Below are positions 35,778 through 46,775 of a stretch of 64,000 nt of DNA, one piece after another; within the stretch, counting starts at the first letter, position 1, and every line of letters starts with the position of its first letter. The stretch lies in contig OX638132.1 in the NCBI GenBank assembly GCA_951804985.1, positions 102,104,026 through 102,168,025 of the forward strand, in the 5' to 3' direction. The stretch is from Dryomyza anilis (Eukaryota; Arthropoda; Insecta; Diptera; Dryomyzidae). The notes under the pieces are model-generated. The model saw only the letters and a program-made list of their open reading frames with translations, did not search any database and was not told where the DNA came from. Both the position numbers and the translations under genes were made by a program.

Positions 35778-36396
35778 CACACAGAGAAAAAAACTGTTAA
35801 AATGCGACAGTAACCAGTTGTAAAATTATAAAAATTATATGAATTAACACACATGAGATCTACATATGAGATCTACCAGAAGATGTCATTGTGTCGTGCT
35901 CAACATCACTTGAAGTCTGCAATACAACAGAATAAGTACGTCTCATAGCATCGCTTCACCGGTTCCATCCTTTGCGCCGTACAGCAAAGGAAGATCACTC
36001 AATAGAAGGTCTCGCAGGAACGGTGGAGCACAAAGTCTGTTGAATTCAAGTTGCTGTATTCGCGGATTTAAACTACAAGTCTGGATGTCAACCAGACGAA
36101 AGTAGATCACATGCAGTCGTCATCGAACTTACTGTGCCCATGATCGCATCAATTTCTACATGTCGTCACTATTTCACATTGAGTTCATCCTTACAAGAAG
36201 AAGCAGAGAAAAAATGCGTAGGAAACTGCTTCCCACGAAATTTTTTTGGGCAAAAATGTGAAAAAATAAATTTCAATGAAATAAATATTTGTTATTTATG
36301 AAATGTCTAAATTTAAATTTCCTTTACTTGACATTCCATAGTTTTTGACCAAAAAGTGTCGAAAAACAGCCCCAAACGACAGTTTTTCTCTGTGTG
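35778..36396. mobile_element. Inverted-repeat element with a GC-richer core
   Basis: The ends are CACACAGAGAAAAAAACTGT (left) and ACAGTTTTTCTCTGTGTG (right), each next to TA, consistent with a TA target duplication; the inverted match could also extend by CTA/TAG. The core 35860-36230 is clearly less AT-rich than the surroundings (for example CGCTTCACCGGTTCCATCC and TCGCAGGAACGGTGGAGC). No long frame was found on either strand. It is a non-autonomous DNA element of about 620 bp, possibly carrying foreign or captured sequence. Confidence 0.65.
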
Positions 36397-38203
36397 TAGT
36401 TATTATATATAACCTTTCTTATTTTTGCCATAAACTTTTGAAATCTTTGAGGTGTGCAAAATATGAGATTTTGTATATGTGAATTTTAATAAAATATGTA
36501 TTATTTTTATGTTATGATCAGGAAAATATTGAAAACTATAATTTAATTCGACTTCGCATTATTAAATGAATGTTGCAAAGAAACTATTTTATTAATAGTA
36601 TATTTATTATTGTACTAATGGTATGCATCCTATTGATAGTAAAAAAAATATTTTTAATATTATAATACCATTAATTTAGCTTACTTTTTCCGGGTATTAA
36701 TTAAATAATTGTCATTTTAACTGCAAGTTATTTTTGAAAGCAATCCTGGGATTTCACTTCGGTATTTACTGATCTTCTCCAGGTCCTAAGATACGGAAAT
36801 TTCAAGATCCCGGAATTACAAGCCCTAGTACTAATACTTAAATTGGCATGAGATGAATTTGTATAAATATATTTTTTTTATATTTCACGAAATCTTACGC
36901 GACACATAGTAAAATTTGTAAAAGTTCAAAATCAACTAATCAGCTACATAATTGTTACTCGTTCGCCCCACAAACTGTTTATATTTTCAAAGTACAATTT
37001 TCACATTACAAAAGTATTTAAATTAATTTTAAAAATTATATTTTTTCATAATGTCCTTATAATATATTTAAAATACCCAACTTTATAAATGTTACTCATA
37101 CATCATATAATATTAAAAATACAAATAAAACAGCATAGACCTGTGTGTTCAAAGCCACATTAAGGCATAAACACGCACACATAGACAAAGGCAGACAGAC
37201 AGAACGACCGACCGACCGACAGTCAGACGAACACTTAAGCAGCGCTACATGCTACGTTTGCAACAGCGTCAAAAGGATCAAAAGGACATCACACCGCACT
37301 AACTAAATGAATGAATATTTGAGTGTGTGTAGTTTGAACAGAATGTTGCTATTAAAATGAAGCATTTATTTTCTCTTATCGCATAGAACAGCTGCAAAAT
37401 ATTTTAAACGTTCATGGCCACTGATAGAAGGTCTCTCATAGCCAAATTATAGATGGTATAAATACAGTAGATACAAAACAGAATAGAACCGAGCACAGGA
37501 TATTTTTGGTTTGAATGCGCATTTTATGTGCTACTCAAAATACTTAATACTGAACATCAAATGCATTTACGTGCATTGTAGACAGCATCCATATTTGGAA
37601 CTCTGTCAAATCATTTGTCATGTTGCAAAGTCTGTCGACGTGTAAATACCTGCTGCAGGCGACTATGACAGCCTTTCAAAGTATTCAAAACCTTCAACAT
37701 CATACTCAACGTTATCCTCCTAAAATCTTTAAGAGTTTAATCATCATTATTAAACATTGCCTCAAACTATACTTTACAAACCCAAACACATTACGGACCC
37801 TTAAGTAATTTGTGGTTTTTGTGTGGATAATAGACATTATTAAAGAATGGATTAGATAACAAATAAATGTTTGTACATATATAACTGAAATAATAACATC
37901 ACAGAATTATCCTGAAGCTATCCTTTAAAGTGTGTATAACACTCCAAATGAATGAACTTTCATATGTCTTTTTTAAATAATCCATTTGGGTTTTCAGGTC
38001 TAAACAATAACATTACTCAAAAACGAGAAGAAATTTTTGCCATGGACATCGCATACATCATTTCTATATAATGCACGGTTGATGGTTTTGATTGCGTACT
38101 CTTTTGATAATTGTTATGCATTTAATTTTATCATAAAATTTTTAATGTAAATTTTTGCATATTTTTTTATGTTTCGTTAATTTATATATTACAAATATTA
38201 GAT
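36397..38203. other. No gene seen
   Basis: AT-rich. A GACA/GACC microsatellite-like stretch lies at about 37192-37225. A copy of the dispersed core repeat (CCATGGACATCGCATACATC) lies at about 38030-38105. The 62-codon frame at 37620-37808 has no recognised motif. Confidence 0.5.
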
Positions 38204-38568
38204 ACTAGCTGGACCCGTGTACGACTCGTGCAAAGATTTTGTGAATACAAGGATATGGAGCAATTTTATTAATATAAAAAACATTTTTATTATTTATAAC
38301 ATGGACCCATGCTTCGCTGTGGACGTTTTTTATTGGTTTTATAAATGTAGTAAACAAAACAAAAATAATTCTTCGCTAAAAAAGCTTTTCTCATAGACAA
38401 TTCTTTCTCAGACTGTGCTTCCCCGTAGAATTTTCCCAGTAGAAATGTTCCCCGAAAATTCTTGCCAGGTGAAATCTTCCCGGTTGAATTCTTTCCCGTA
38501 GTATTCTTCCCGGTGGAATTCTTTCCCGTAGAATTCTTCCCCGTAGACTTTTTCCCAGTAGAAGTTTT

Positions 38569-39465
38569 AATATGGTGAGTTTCAGTGTGGTGAGTTTCGG
38601 TGTGGTGAGTTTAAGTGTGGTGAATTTAATTGTGGTGAGTTTTAGTGTGGTGAATTTGAGTGTGATGAATTTTAGTGTGGTGAATTTTAGTGTGGTGAAT
38701 TTTAGTGTGGTGAGTTTAACTGTGGTGAGTTTTATTGTGGTGAATTTTAGTGTGGTGAGTTTTAGTGTGGTGAGTTTGAGTGTGATGAATTTTTGTGTGG
38801 TGAATTTTTGTTTGGTGAATTTTAGTGTGGTGAATTTTAGTGTGGTGAATTTAATTGTGGTGAGTTTTAGTGTGGTGAATTGTATTGTGGTGAGTTTAGT
38901 GTGGTGAGTTTAAGTGTAGTGAATTTTAGTGTTGTGTATTTTAATGTGGTGAATTTAATTGTGTTGAATTTTAGTGTGGTGAACTTGAGTGTGGTGCATT
39001 TTAGTGTGGTGAATTTTAGTGTGGTGAGTTTAACTGTGGTGAGTTTTATTGTGGTGAATTTTAGTGTGGTGAGTTTTAGTGTGTAGCCGCGGTAGCTCAG
39101 TGGTTAGTGCGTTGAACTGAGAGACGAAAAGTCCCCGGTTCAAACCTGGACTGGGGCTAACAACATCTTTTCATAGAAACATTTTTCTATACTGCGCTAC
39201 CTCTCGGCAGTAAATGGCAAACCTACGAGAGTAAAAATTGCCTATGAAAAGCTCTCACCCGCTGTTCGGATTCGGCAGTAATCTGTAGGTCCCACCACTT
39301 TGAGTACAAATATAACACGCACAGCTCAAAATGGTGAGAGAGCTCGGCCTAAGTTCTTATAGAGCTGTAGTGCCAAACTATTATATTATATTTTAGTGTG
39401 GTGAACTTTAGTGTGGAGAGTTTTAGTGTGGTGAGTTTTAGTGTGGTGAGTTTTATTGTGTTTTT
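38569..39465 (+). repeat. 15 bp minisatellite GTGGTGAATTTTAGT inside element E
   Basis: About 37 units of GTGGTGAATTTTAGT/GTGGTGAGTTTTAGT, interrupted by the SINE. Because 15 is a multiple of 3 and the unit lacks a stop in one frame, it yields open frames of 111 and 68 codons (rich in VVSFSVVN). These are not genes. Confidence 0.9.
39085..39388 (+). mobile_element. tRNA-derived SINE, copy 2
   Basis: The head is AGCCGCGGTAGCTCAGTGG with an A box at 39093-39103 (TAGCTCAGTGG) and a B box at 39137-39147 (GGTTCAAACCT). The body contains CTCACCCGCTGTTCGGATTC and GGTCCCACCACTTTGAGTAC, and the end is GTGCCAAACTATTATATTA. It matches the minus-strand copy at 3638-3944 along its length. TTTTAGTGTG occurs just before (39074-39083) and just after (39391-39400), which may be a 10 bp target duplication, although the host minisatellite makes this ambiguous. 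Confidence 0.85.
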
Positions 39466-39520
39466 TTGTCTTTTCTGAAGAATAATTTAAATTCAATAAC
39501 TTTTGCAATTAAATACTGTA

Positions 39521-39661
39521 TTTTTATACCCTACACCTATGAGGTACAGGGTATATTAACTTTGTGCATATATTGTAACGCCCCTTAGGAGGCGTGTCCG
39601 GTATGGAAAAGTATATATATTCTTGATCAGCATCACTACCCGAGTCCGTTTAGCCATGTTC

Positions 39662-39697
<36 letters not shown>

Positions 39698-41597
39698 TGC
39701 TGTCTTGCTGTCCGAATACAGAATAACTTGACAAATACTGATCAGAATGCGATTAAATTTCGTCTCAATACATTTTAGCCAAAAGTAGGAACTGAGTTTG
39801 AAAATGAGCGAAATCGGTCAACGGACACGCCCACCTCCCATACAAGTCACTTTTAGATAACTCTTTCGGAACTAATAACTCGAAAAGTATTCAAGGTATA
39901 GTTATAAAATTTAAAACGTATTGTTAGAATTCACCTGTAAATATGTGGTCCAATTATGGGCGTGATCCGCCAACTTTTTTTTTTCATTATTTCCCGGGTT
40001 TTCATAGTGGAATCCGTAAATTATTAAAATCAAATCTATGACATATTAGCCTATCAAAATTTTAAATATAGGCGTGGTACGCCCAATTATATGTTTCAAT
40101 TTTTTTTTATTTTTTTATTCTTTTATATAATTTTTTTTAATTTATGGGGATATAAGACGTAAATTTCTGATATATGAATAATATTCTGAGGATGGGAAGG
40201 TTCCATAGTCGGGCCCGACCGACTATAAAAATCCGCCCCATGTGACCTAACTTTCCCAACTCGTTAAATGATATTTTTATTCATTTTTTAGATACATTTT
40301 TTTATAACATAAATGCATGTTTTTCATATTTTATAACAAAAAAAACATGCATATTTTACGTTAAATGCATATTTTAGCTTATGTTAAGTACAAATAAATT
40401 TTTTATTAAAATTACATTAATTTAATAGCATTTATGGGCAAATCCAGAAAACATTTAACTTTTGTATTGACAGAATTTCAGAAAAAAAAATTGTGGGCAC
40501 ATCTTAGCGCTTTTTAATATTAACTTATAGGCCCTTATGTAATATAAATCCGTTTGCGTGCTACACTTTAAATGAAAGCCGTCCAAGATAGAGGTCGGTA
40601 ACGCTATATTGGTTCAAAATTCTAGAGAATTGTTTATTTTTAAAATATTTATTGATTAAGTGAAATGAAAGTATTTTTTTATGCCATAATATTTTAATAT
40701 ATTTCAGTTTAATATCATATAATTCAATATATAACGAAAAATGATGTTGAAGAAATTGTGATATTTGGAACATTAAAGGCGAATTTTGAAATTAAAGTGC
40801 TCCTGGATTTTTTTATACTAGGGGCACATTCAAGTGACATTACATGCTATTGAAATACGTTGCAATAAAAACCAGTTGGGAAGGTTAAATCACATGGGAA
40901 ATTTTAAAGTAGGTGTAATTATGATAGTTAGGATTATCAAAATTATAGTCGGTCTAAGCCGACTATAAATACCCTACACATATGTGTGGTTACCATTCAA
41001 AGTGATATATAGGTCACCAGGGTATATGAATCCTGGAAATAACTACAAACATTCAATCGCTGAAGAATTTCCATTTATTTGATACCCATATTTACAAATG
41101 GGTAGGTGTACCGAATTTCGATTTTTTTTTTTTTGTGAACCACAAGTCTTTTTGCCGGAACACATTATTATAATGTATTTGAGCATGATATCAATATATA
41201 TTTGACCAAAAAAGTTTACCTAAGCACGTATACATAAAAATTGATCTTTATATGTACATTTTATGTGAGGTATTTGAACATAAGTGGTCGGATCATAGGT
41301 CACAATGGACCGATCTCGCCAATTTTTTCGCACATACAGCGTAGGTATATTAGTAATCTAAGTTATAAGGTTCATTTATCTAGCTCTTCAATTTTAAAAG
41401 TAGTAGGGATTTCAACAGACAGACAGACGGACAGACAGACGGACAGACGGACAGACGGACATCGCTAAATCGACTCAGGAGGTCATGCTGATCAAGAATA
41501 TATATACTTTTCCATACCGGAGATGCTTCCTTCTGGGTGTTACTAACGGCGTACCAAACTGAATATACCCTTTCACTCTTAGTGTAGGGTATAAAAA
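39521..41597. mobile_element. Foldback element with TATACCCTACAC ends and GTCT microsatellite arms
   Basis: The left end, TTTTTATACCCTACAC, is mirrored by the right end, GTGTAGGGTATAAAAA. The match extends inward for at least ~170 bp: CCGGTATGGAAAAGTATATA, TTCTTGATCAGCAT and GAGTC.GTTTAGC.ATGT occur on the left and inverted on the right. Next come (GTCT)n at about 39661-39695 on the left and GACA/GACG repeats at about 41417-41460 on the right. No transposase is visible. The middle holds a second inverted pair and copies of another dispersed repeat. Ends of this type are common in fly genomes; the autonomous partner is not identified. Confidence 0.75.
40195..40980. repeat. Inner inverted pair with TATAGTCGG.....CCGACTATA motifs
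   Basis: GGAAGGTTCCATAGTCGGGC, CCGACCGACTATAAAAATC and CATGTGACCTAACTTTCCCA at 40195-40262 match, inverted, the stretch around 40870-40975 (CCAGTTGGGAAGGTTAAATC and TTATAGTCGGTCTAAGCC). The right member runs directly into ATACCCTACACATATGTG, so another TATACCCTACAC-type end lies there. This may be an element nested in the 39521-41597 element. Confidence 0.55.
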
Positions 41598-42420
41598 TCA
41601 AACGAACAATGCCTCATAAGCCGCTCCTCACATGTTCGATAATAGGTGTAAAATTGTATTTTTTTGGATTTTCAGCGCACATACCGTGGAATAGTTTCTG
41701 TTATATTATAAATTATGATGAGGAGTTATTTTTTGATGATCAAATTAAACATAATGTATTAAATATAGTTTAATTCGAAAAAATTTAAATAATATCTTAA
41801 AAGTTATTTTGAAGAAATTGTGATTTTTTGTACAATTAAATCTAAAATTTGCATTTAAAGTGCTCCTGTATTTTTAATCTTAGGGGCACATTTACGCGAC
41901 ATACCGTAAAATCTTTGTTCTTCTATTATCAGTTAATAAGAAATAACAAATTAGTGATTTCTTGAAAGTCGCTCTTGTCACAGTCGATAATATGCCAGAA
42001 AACATGGGTCCACCATATGTTGAAATTTTGTTTTATCAATAAAAAAAAATGATTGATCAATAATACTGAGATGACATCGTATTTTTAAATTAACGCGTGG
42101 CATAAATTTCCGATCACACTTATGTCCACCCATATTCAGATGGAATTGTAGATGTTGTTGTTTTTTCGAATGATTTTTTTTTTTCAAAAGTACCAGCGTG
42201 TCCTTTTTTGTTGGTGTTAGGGGCACATTCACAAGTTATATCTTAAAATCTTTATATTTACCTCTTCTATTCAAAATTAGATAAAAAAAGATATATTAGA
42301 TACAGGTTGAAAAGAAGCCGAAATTTTCGTTTTCGTTCCAAAAGTTGTATCATACCTTCAGCTCTGTTCAAAATTCGTTTGGACTAAGGCACACTTATGC
42401 GTCATATATTTTTATTTGTA
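40730..42420 (+). repeat. Dispersed repeat with GAAGAAATTGTGAT and GGGGCACATT, several copies
   Basis: 40745-40850 and 41805-41915 align well: TTGAAGAAATTGTGAT, AAAGTGCTCCTG, then TAGGGGCACATT followed by GCGACAT or GTGACAT. Further partial copies start at about 42218 (TAGGGGCACATTCACAAG) and 42385 (AAGGCACACTTATGCGTC). The unit cannot be delimited by eye. One copy lies inside the foldback element and the others beyond its right end. Confidence 0.55.
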
Positions 42421-42741
42421 TTCGGGTATTAGCTAGCGATTGTATTAAAATTGTAGCGATATCTTGAAAGCTGTAGCATTAGTGATGATTAGAACGAAAC
42501 AAAACGTGTTCGTATCATCGGTATTTTTGATGTTTTTCTTACTTTGGCCACATGTAGCAAATCGACGGCGCTACTTATGATCTCAAAATTAGTTGGGCTT
42601 TATTAATTCAGGTATTTTAAACAATACTCAATTAAAATGTAAAATTTAAAAAACAACAAATACTTTTTATTCATTGCTTCATATCAATATCATGAAGGTT
42701 AAAAGTTTTCCGGATTTACTCATATATTTGAATGCATTTTA

Positions 42742-42909
42742 AAGGGTTTTTCAACAGGGACGCTACAAAAGTAGAGAAACAGGGACAGCAAACAACGCCA
42801 TATTTCTTTCCGCTCTTTTGACATTTCTCTTCACTAAGGGTTGCCATTTCATGATGAAAAGATATACGAATTCGAATTTCGGTAGTAGCACTCTTATTGA
42901 AAAACCCTT
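42742..42909. mobile_element. Short mariner-derived MITE
   Basis: It starts AAGGGTTTTTCAACAGGGAC and ends CTCTTATTGAAAAACCCTT, with TA on both sides (42740-42741 and 42910-42911). It keeps one 5' end, the first few transposase codons and the shared inversion junction (GATATACGAATTCGAATTTC), then jumps to the 3' end. At 168 bp it is the smallest family member. The ORF starting at 42818 runs out of it and is not a gene. Confidence 0.9.
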
Positions 42910-42911
42910 TA

Positions 42912-43455
42912 TAAACACAGCATTTAAATGCATATTTTTAATACAACTTTTTTTTAATATGTTCTATATATATATATATTTTTTGAAGAATAATTTTAAT
43001 TTCATATGCAATTTTTAGCATATTTTTTAAAAAAATTAAAGCATAATTTAGCATATTCTTTTAACACATATTTTTTCAAAGCATATTTTTTTTTAACAAA
43101 ACAGAAAGATTTTCTTTCCAAATAGTTTCCTTTTATTTATTTGCATATTTTTTTAATTCATTACTTCTATCACTAAAACATAAATGAACATTAATTTTAT
43201 AATGATATTTTAAATGTAATAATTTGTAGTGTATATATTTTTTTATAAATGCATATTTTATTTTAAATGCATATTTACTATTAAATTCAAATTTAACGAA
43301 TATTTTGTGGTATTTAAATATAATTTGTGAATAAAAATAAATTAACTAAAATGCATATTTTAAATTAATTGCATTTTTAAATAAATACATCTTTTTTATT
43401 TATTCTACTATAATTGCATTTTACGATTTTGCATATTTAGCATATATTTTATTAT
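42912..43455. repeat. GCATATTTT-rich low-complexity region
   Basis: TGCATATTTT/TTAAATGCATATTTTT recurs about a dozen times. Related motifs also occur at 40310-40385, inside the foldback element. The MITE at 42742 lies at the left edge of this tract. Confidence 0.55.
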
Positions 43456-44514
43456 TCTCAGCTATAATAAAACAGGTAACATTATCCATAATTAAATACT
43501 CAACATGCTGCTCATCTTAATGACCATCCCAAAGACAATCATTATCTGCCTAACTAATCACCATCATCATCATCATCGCCTCCCCTTTCAGACGTCAGCC
43601 TATATTTGTATTTTATTTTTAGTTTTCTCTGTATTTCTTAAACCTCCTTCGCATTTTGTCTATTATTTGCTTGCGTCTGTAGTTATCACAAGTTTTGCCA
43701 TATTGTTTAATTTTACTACATGATATTATTATTATTATTTTTACTTTGTTTAGCAGCAACAATAAATTAACTTGTCCATAATCCTCCCAAAAGTATGCTG
43801 TATTTTCAGTCGTCTGATGTGTCCGCATTATTTTTGTTGCAAACTTCTTGCAAATTATTTTGTCTGGCAGTATGTAGTATGCATTACTCTGCTAGAATTT
43901 CATATTGTTCTATCATATTTTCTGTGTATCACTGCATAAATGTTTATTAAGTTGTACTGTAAGAGGATTTGCTATGGATTGAATTTGTTTTTGCGCTCAA
44001 TTAGTTTAAGTTGTCTGCAAAGTTGTGCAAATTCATTTAGGCATTTTGAAAGCAGCTTTAAATAGCAACAAATTCTTGATAGTTTAAGCAAGTTTTAACT
44101 TTTATTGAATCTTTAAAAAATAGTTCTGAAATACATTAATCCTTCAAGTACTTTTAGGACGTTCTACACTGCGTATGATTAACCTCAATTAATTAACTAA
44201 ACAAAACTTGCTTTATTTAAGCATAAAGTGCAGACATTACTTGTTTATAATGGCATCACGTTATGGCACAATTGATTAGTTTTGTACCTAGATTATACGA
44301 TTAATAACTGTCGGCCACACATAATAAAGTATTCTCTAGTTACTGCGCTACAACGTCTAAGTAATATTTAATCAATACAGTATATATTTGGCAAAAATTG
44401 TTATAAGAATAATTAATATGCTGAAGAGGTTCTGAACTGTACACGCAAAAAACTGATATTTTGACCAATTTATTTGCATAAGTTATGAATAACAAATCAT
44501 AAACTTAATAATTG
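43456..44514. other. No confident gene
   Basis: Overlapping frames at 43505-43723 (plus) and 43619-43828 (minus) have no recognised motif. A short ATC/CAT run encodes six His near 43560. No RNA gene was seen. Confidence 0.5.
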
Positions 44515-46775
44515 CAAAATTTTCACTTGAAATTCAATTTTCATTCGAAATTTAAATTTTCACTAAAAAAATAAAATGTTGAGTACAAAATTGAATTTTT
44601 AGTGTAATATTTAATTTTGAGTTTAACATTGAATTTTGAGTGAAAAATTTAAATTTGAGACGAAAATTTAAATTTTGAAAATTTTCGTAAAAAAAGAATT
44701 TTAAAAAATTTTAAATTAAAAGAGTTTTAATTGAAAATTTTAAGTAATTCGAGTGATAACAAAATTTAAGTGAAAAATTTTATTTTTAATGAAAAAAAAT
44801 ATTTTACGTGATATATTGATTTTTTAGTGAAAAATAAAACTTTGAGTGAAATAGTGGTTTTGAGTGGAAATTTAATTTGAGTAAAAAAAAATGTTATTAT
44901 AAAAAAAAATGTTGAGTGTAATATTTAATTTTGAATGAAAAAATTAAATTTGAGTGAAAATTTTAATTTTGAGTAAAACAAAAAAAAAATTAGTAAAACA
45001 TTGATTTTGAGTGAAAAATTGAAATTTGATTGAAAAATTGAATTGGAATGAAAATGTTAATTAAGAGTTAAAAAAGAATTTTAATTAAAAAATTAAAAAA
45101 AAAATTGAGTGAAAACAGAATTTAAGTGAAAATTTTTATTTTTATGAAAAAAATATATATATATTAGTGAAAAATAAAACTTTGAGTGAAATAGTGATTT
45201 TAAGTGGAAATTTAATTTTGAGTAAAAAAAAAATTTGAGTGTAATATTTAATTTCGAATGAAAAAATTGAATTTGAGTGAAAATTTTAATTTTGAGTAAA
45301 AAAAAAAAAATTTAGTAAAGCATTGATTTTGAGTGAAAAATTGAATTGGAATGAAAATGTTAATTTTGAGTTTAAAAAAGAATTTTAATTGAAAAATTGA
45401 GTGAAAACAGAATTTAAGTTAAAAATTTTATTTTTATGAAAAAAAAATATATATTAGTGAAATAAAATGAAATAAAACTTTGAGTGAAACAGTGATTTTG
45501 AGTGGAAATTTAATTTTGAGTGAAAAAAATAAATTTAATATTGAATGAAAAATTGAATTTGAGTGAAAATTTTAATTTTGAGTCAAAAAAAAATGTGTAA
45601 AATTTTTGACTGAAAGTTTTAATTTTGAGTATAAATTAAAATTTGAGTGAAAATAGAATTTTGAGTGAAAAACAGGATTTAGAGTGACAAATTTTATTTT
45701 GCAAAAACATTACATTTTAAGTGAAAAATAATACTTTGAGTGAAATATTAAATTTGAGTGAAAAATTTAATTTTTAATTAAAAAAAAAAAGAATTCCAAG
45801 TGTAAAAAAGAATTTTAAATGATATTACATAATTTTGAGTGAAAAACAGAATTTTAACTGAAGAATTTTTTTTTGCTGTAAAATGTAATTTTGAGTGATA
45901 TATACATTTTCAATGAAAAAAAAATACACTTTGAGTCAAAAATTGAATTTTGAGTGGAAATTGTAATGTTGAGTGAAAATTTTTAATTTTAGTGAAAAAA
46001 ATGATTTTTGAGTGAAAATTATAATTTTGAGTGGAAATTTTATTTTGAGTGAAAAATAGAATTTTGTGTGAAAAACACAATTTAGATTGAACATTTTGAT
46101 TTTGGAAAGACATTGAAATTGAATTTTAAATCGAAAATAATAGTTTGAGTGAAATATTGAATTTATTTGAATAATGGAATTTTTAATGAAAATTTTAATA
46201 TTGAGTAAAAAAATTGAATTTTTTGTGAAATTTGAATTTTGAGTGAACATTTTTATTTTTCTGAAATTTTTTATTTGTGTGAAAAAAATAATTTTGTTTG
46301 TAAAATTGAATTCTCAGTGAAAAATATAATTTTGAGTGGAGATTTAGTTTTGAGTGAAATATGAAATTTTAAAGTGAAAAACTTAATTATGAGTGAAAAT
46401 TTTAATATAGAGAAAAAAAAATATTGAAATGAAATTGGAATTATGAATAAATACTTGAACAAAAATTGGAAAAAAGTATGTTGAGTAAAAAAAAAATAAT
46501 TTTGAGAGAAAATAAAATTTTGAGTGAAAATAGAATTTTAAGTGAACAAATAATTTATGAGTAATAATATAATTTTGAGTGTTAAATTGAGTTTTGAGTG
46601 AAAAGGTGAATTTCTGTAAAATGTATATTTTTGAGTGAAAATAGAAATTCAATTTAGAAAATGAAAAAAAAATTAAAAAAAAAAAAAAACAATTTTCAAG
46701 ACACACAAATTTAAGTTTTTCACTAAAAATTAAATTGTGCACTTTTCACTAAAAATTCAACCTTTCAATATTCAA
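44515..46775 (-). repeat. 18-19 bp minisatellite array S3, mostly reversed
   Basis: About 120 degenerate units, mainly of TTTTGAGTGAAAATTTAAA, the inverse of the S1 unit. The margins are in the opposite (S1-like) orientation: TTTTCACTTGAAATTCAA and TTTTCACTAAAAAAATAAA at 44520-44570, and TTTTTCACTAAAAATTAAA at 46715-46765. The frames at 45910-46742 are repeat read-through. Confidence 0.85.

Larger units (their letters stand above)
38204..39475 (+). mobile_element. Helitron-like element E, 3'-truncated, with a SINE inside
   Basis: The head is ACTAGCTGGACCCGTGTACG, with the same CTTCGCTGTGGA region and TAGAATTCTTCCC repeats as A and D. The minisatellite is longer than in the others and is split by a SINE (39085-39388). 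After GTGTTTTTTTGTC (about 39470) the usual 3' module with GACA repeats is missing, and the TATACCCTACAC element begins about 50 bp later. Confidence 0.8.

Noticed and set aside
38572..39086. 111- and 68-codon frames of VVSFSVVN-type repeats
   Set aside because: These are read-through of the 15 bp GTGGTGAATTTTAGT minisatellite in element E. The unit length is a multiple of three, so the frame stays open by chance.
39085..39160. Possible tRNA gene
   Set aside because: The A and B boxes are good, but the acceptor and anticodon stems do not pair, and the same head is joined to a ~230 bp body in two copies. It is the head of a SINE.
43505..43723. Frame with six consecutive histidines
   Set aside because: The His run comes from a short CAT microsatellite, and the rest is hydrophobic low-complexity sequence that overlaps a minus-strand frame.
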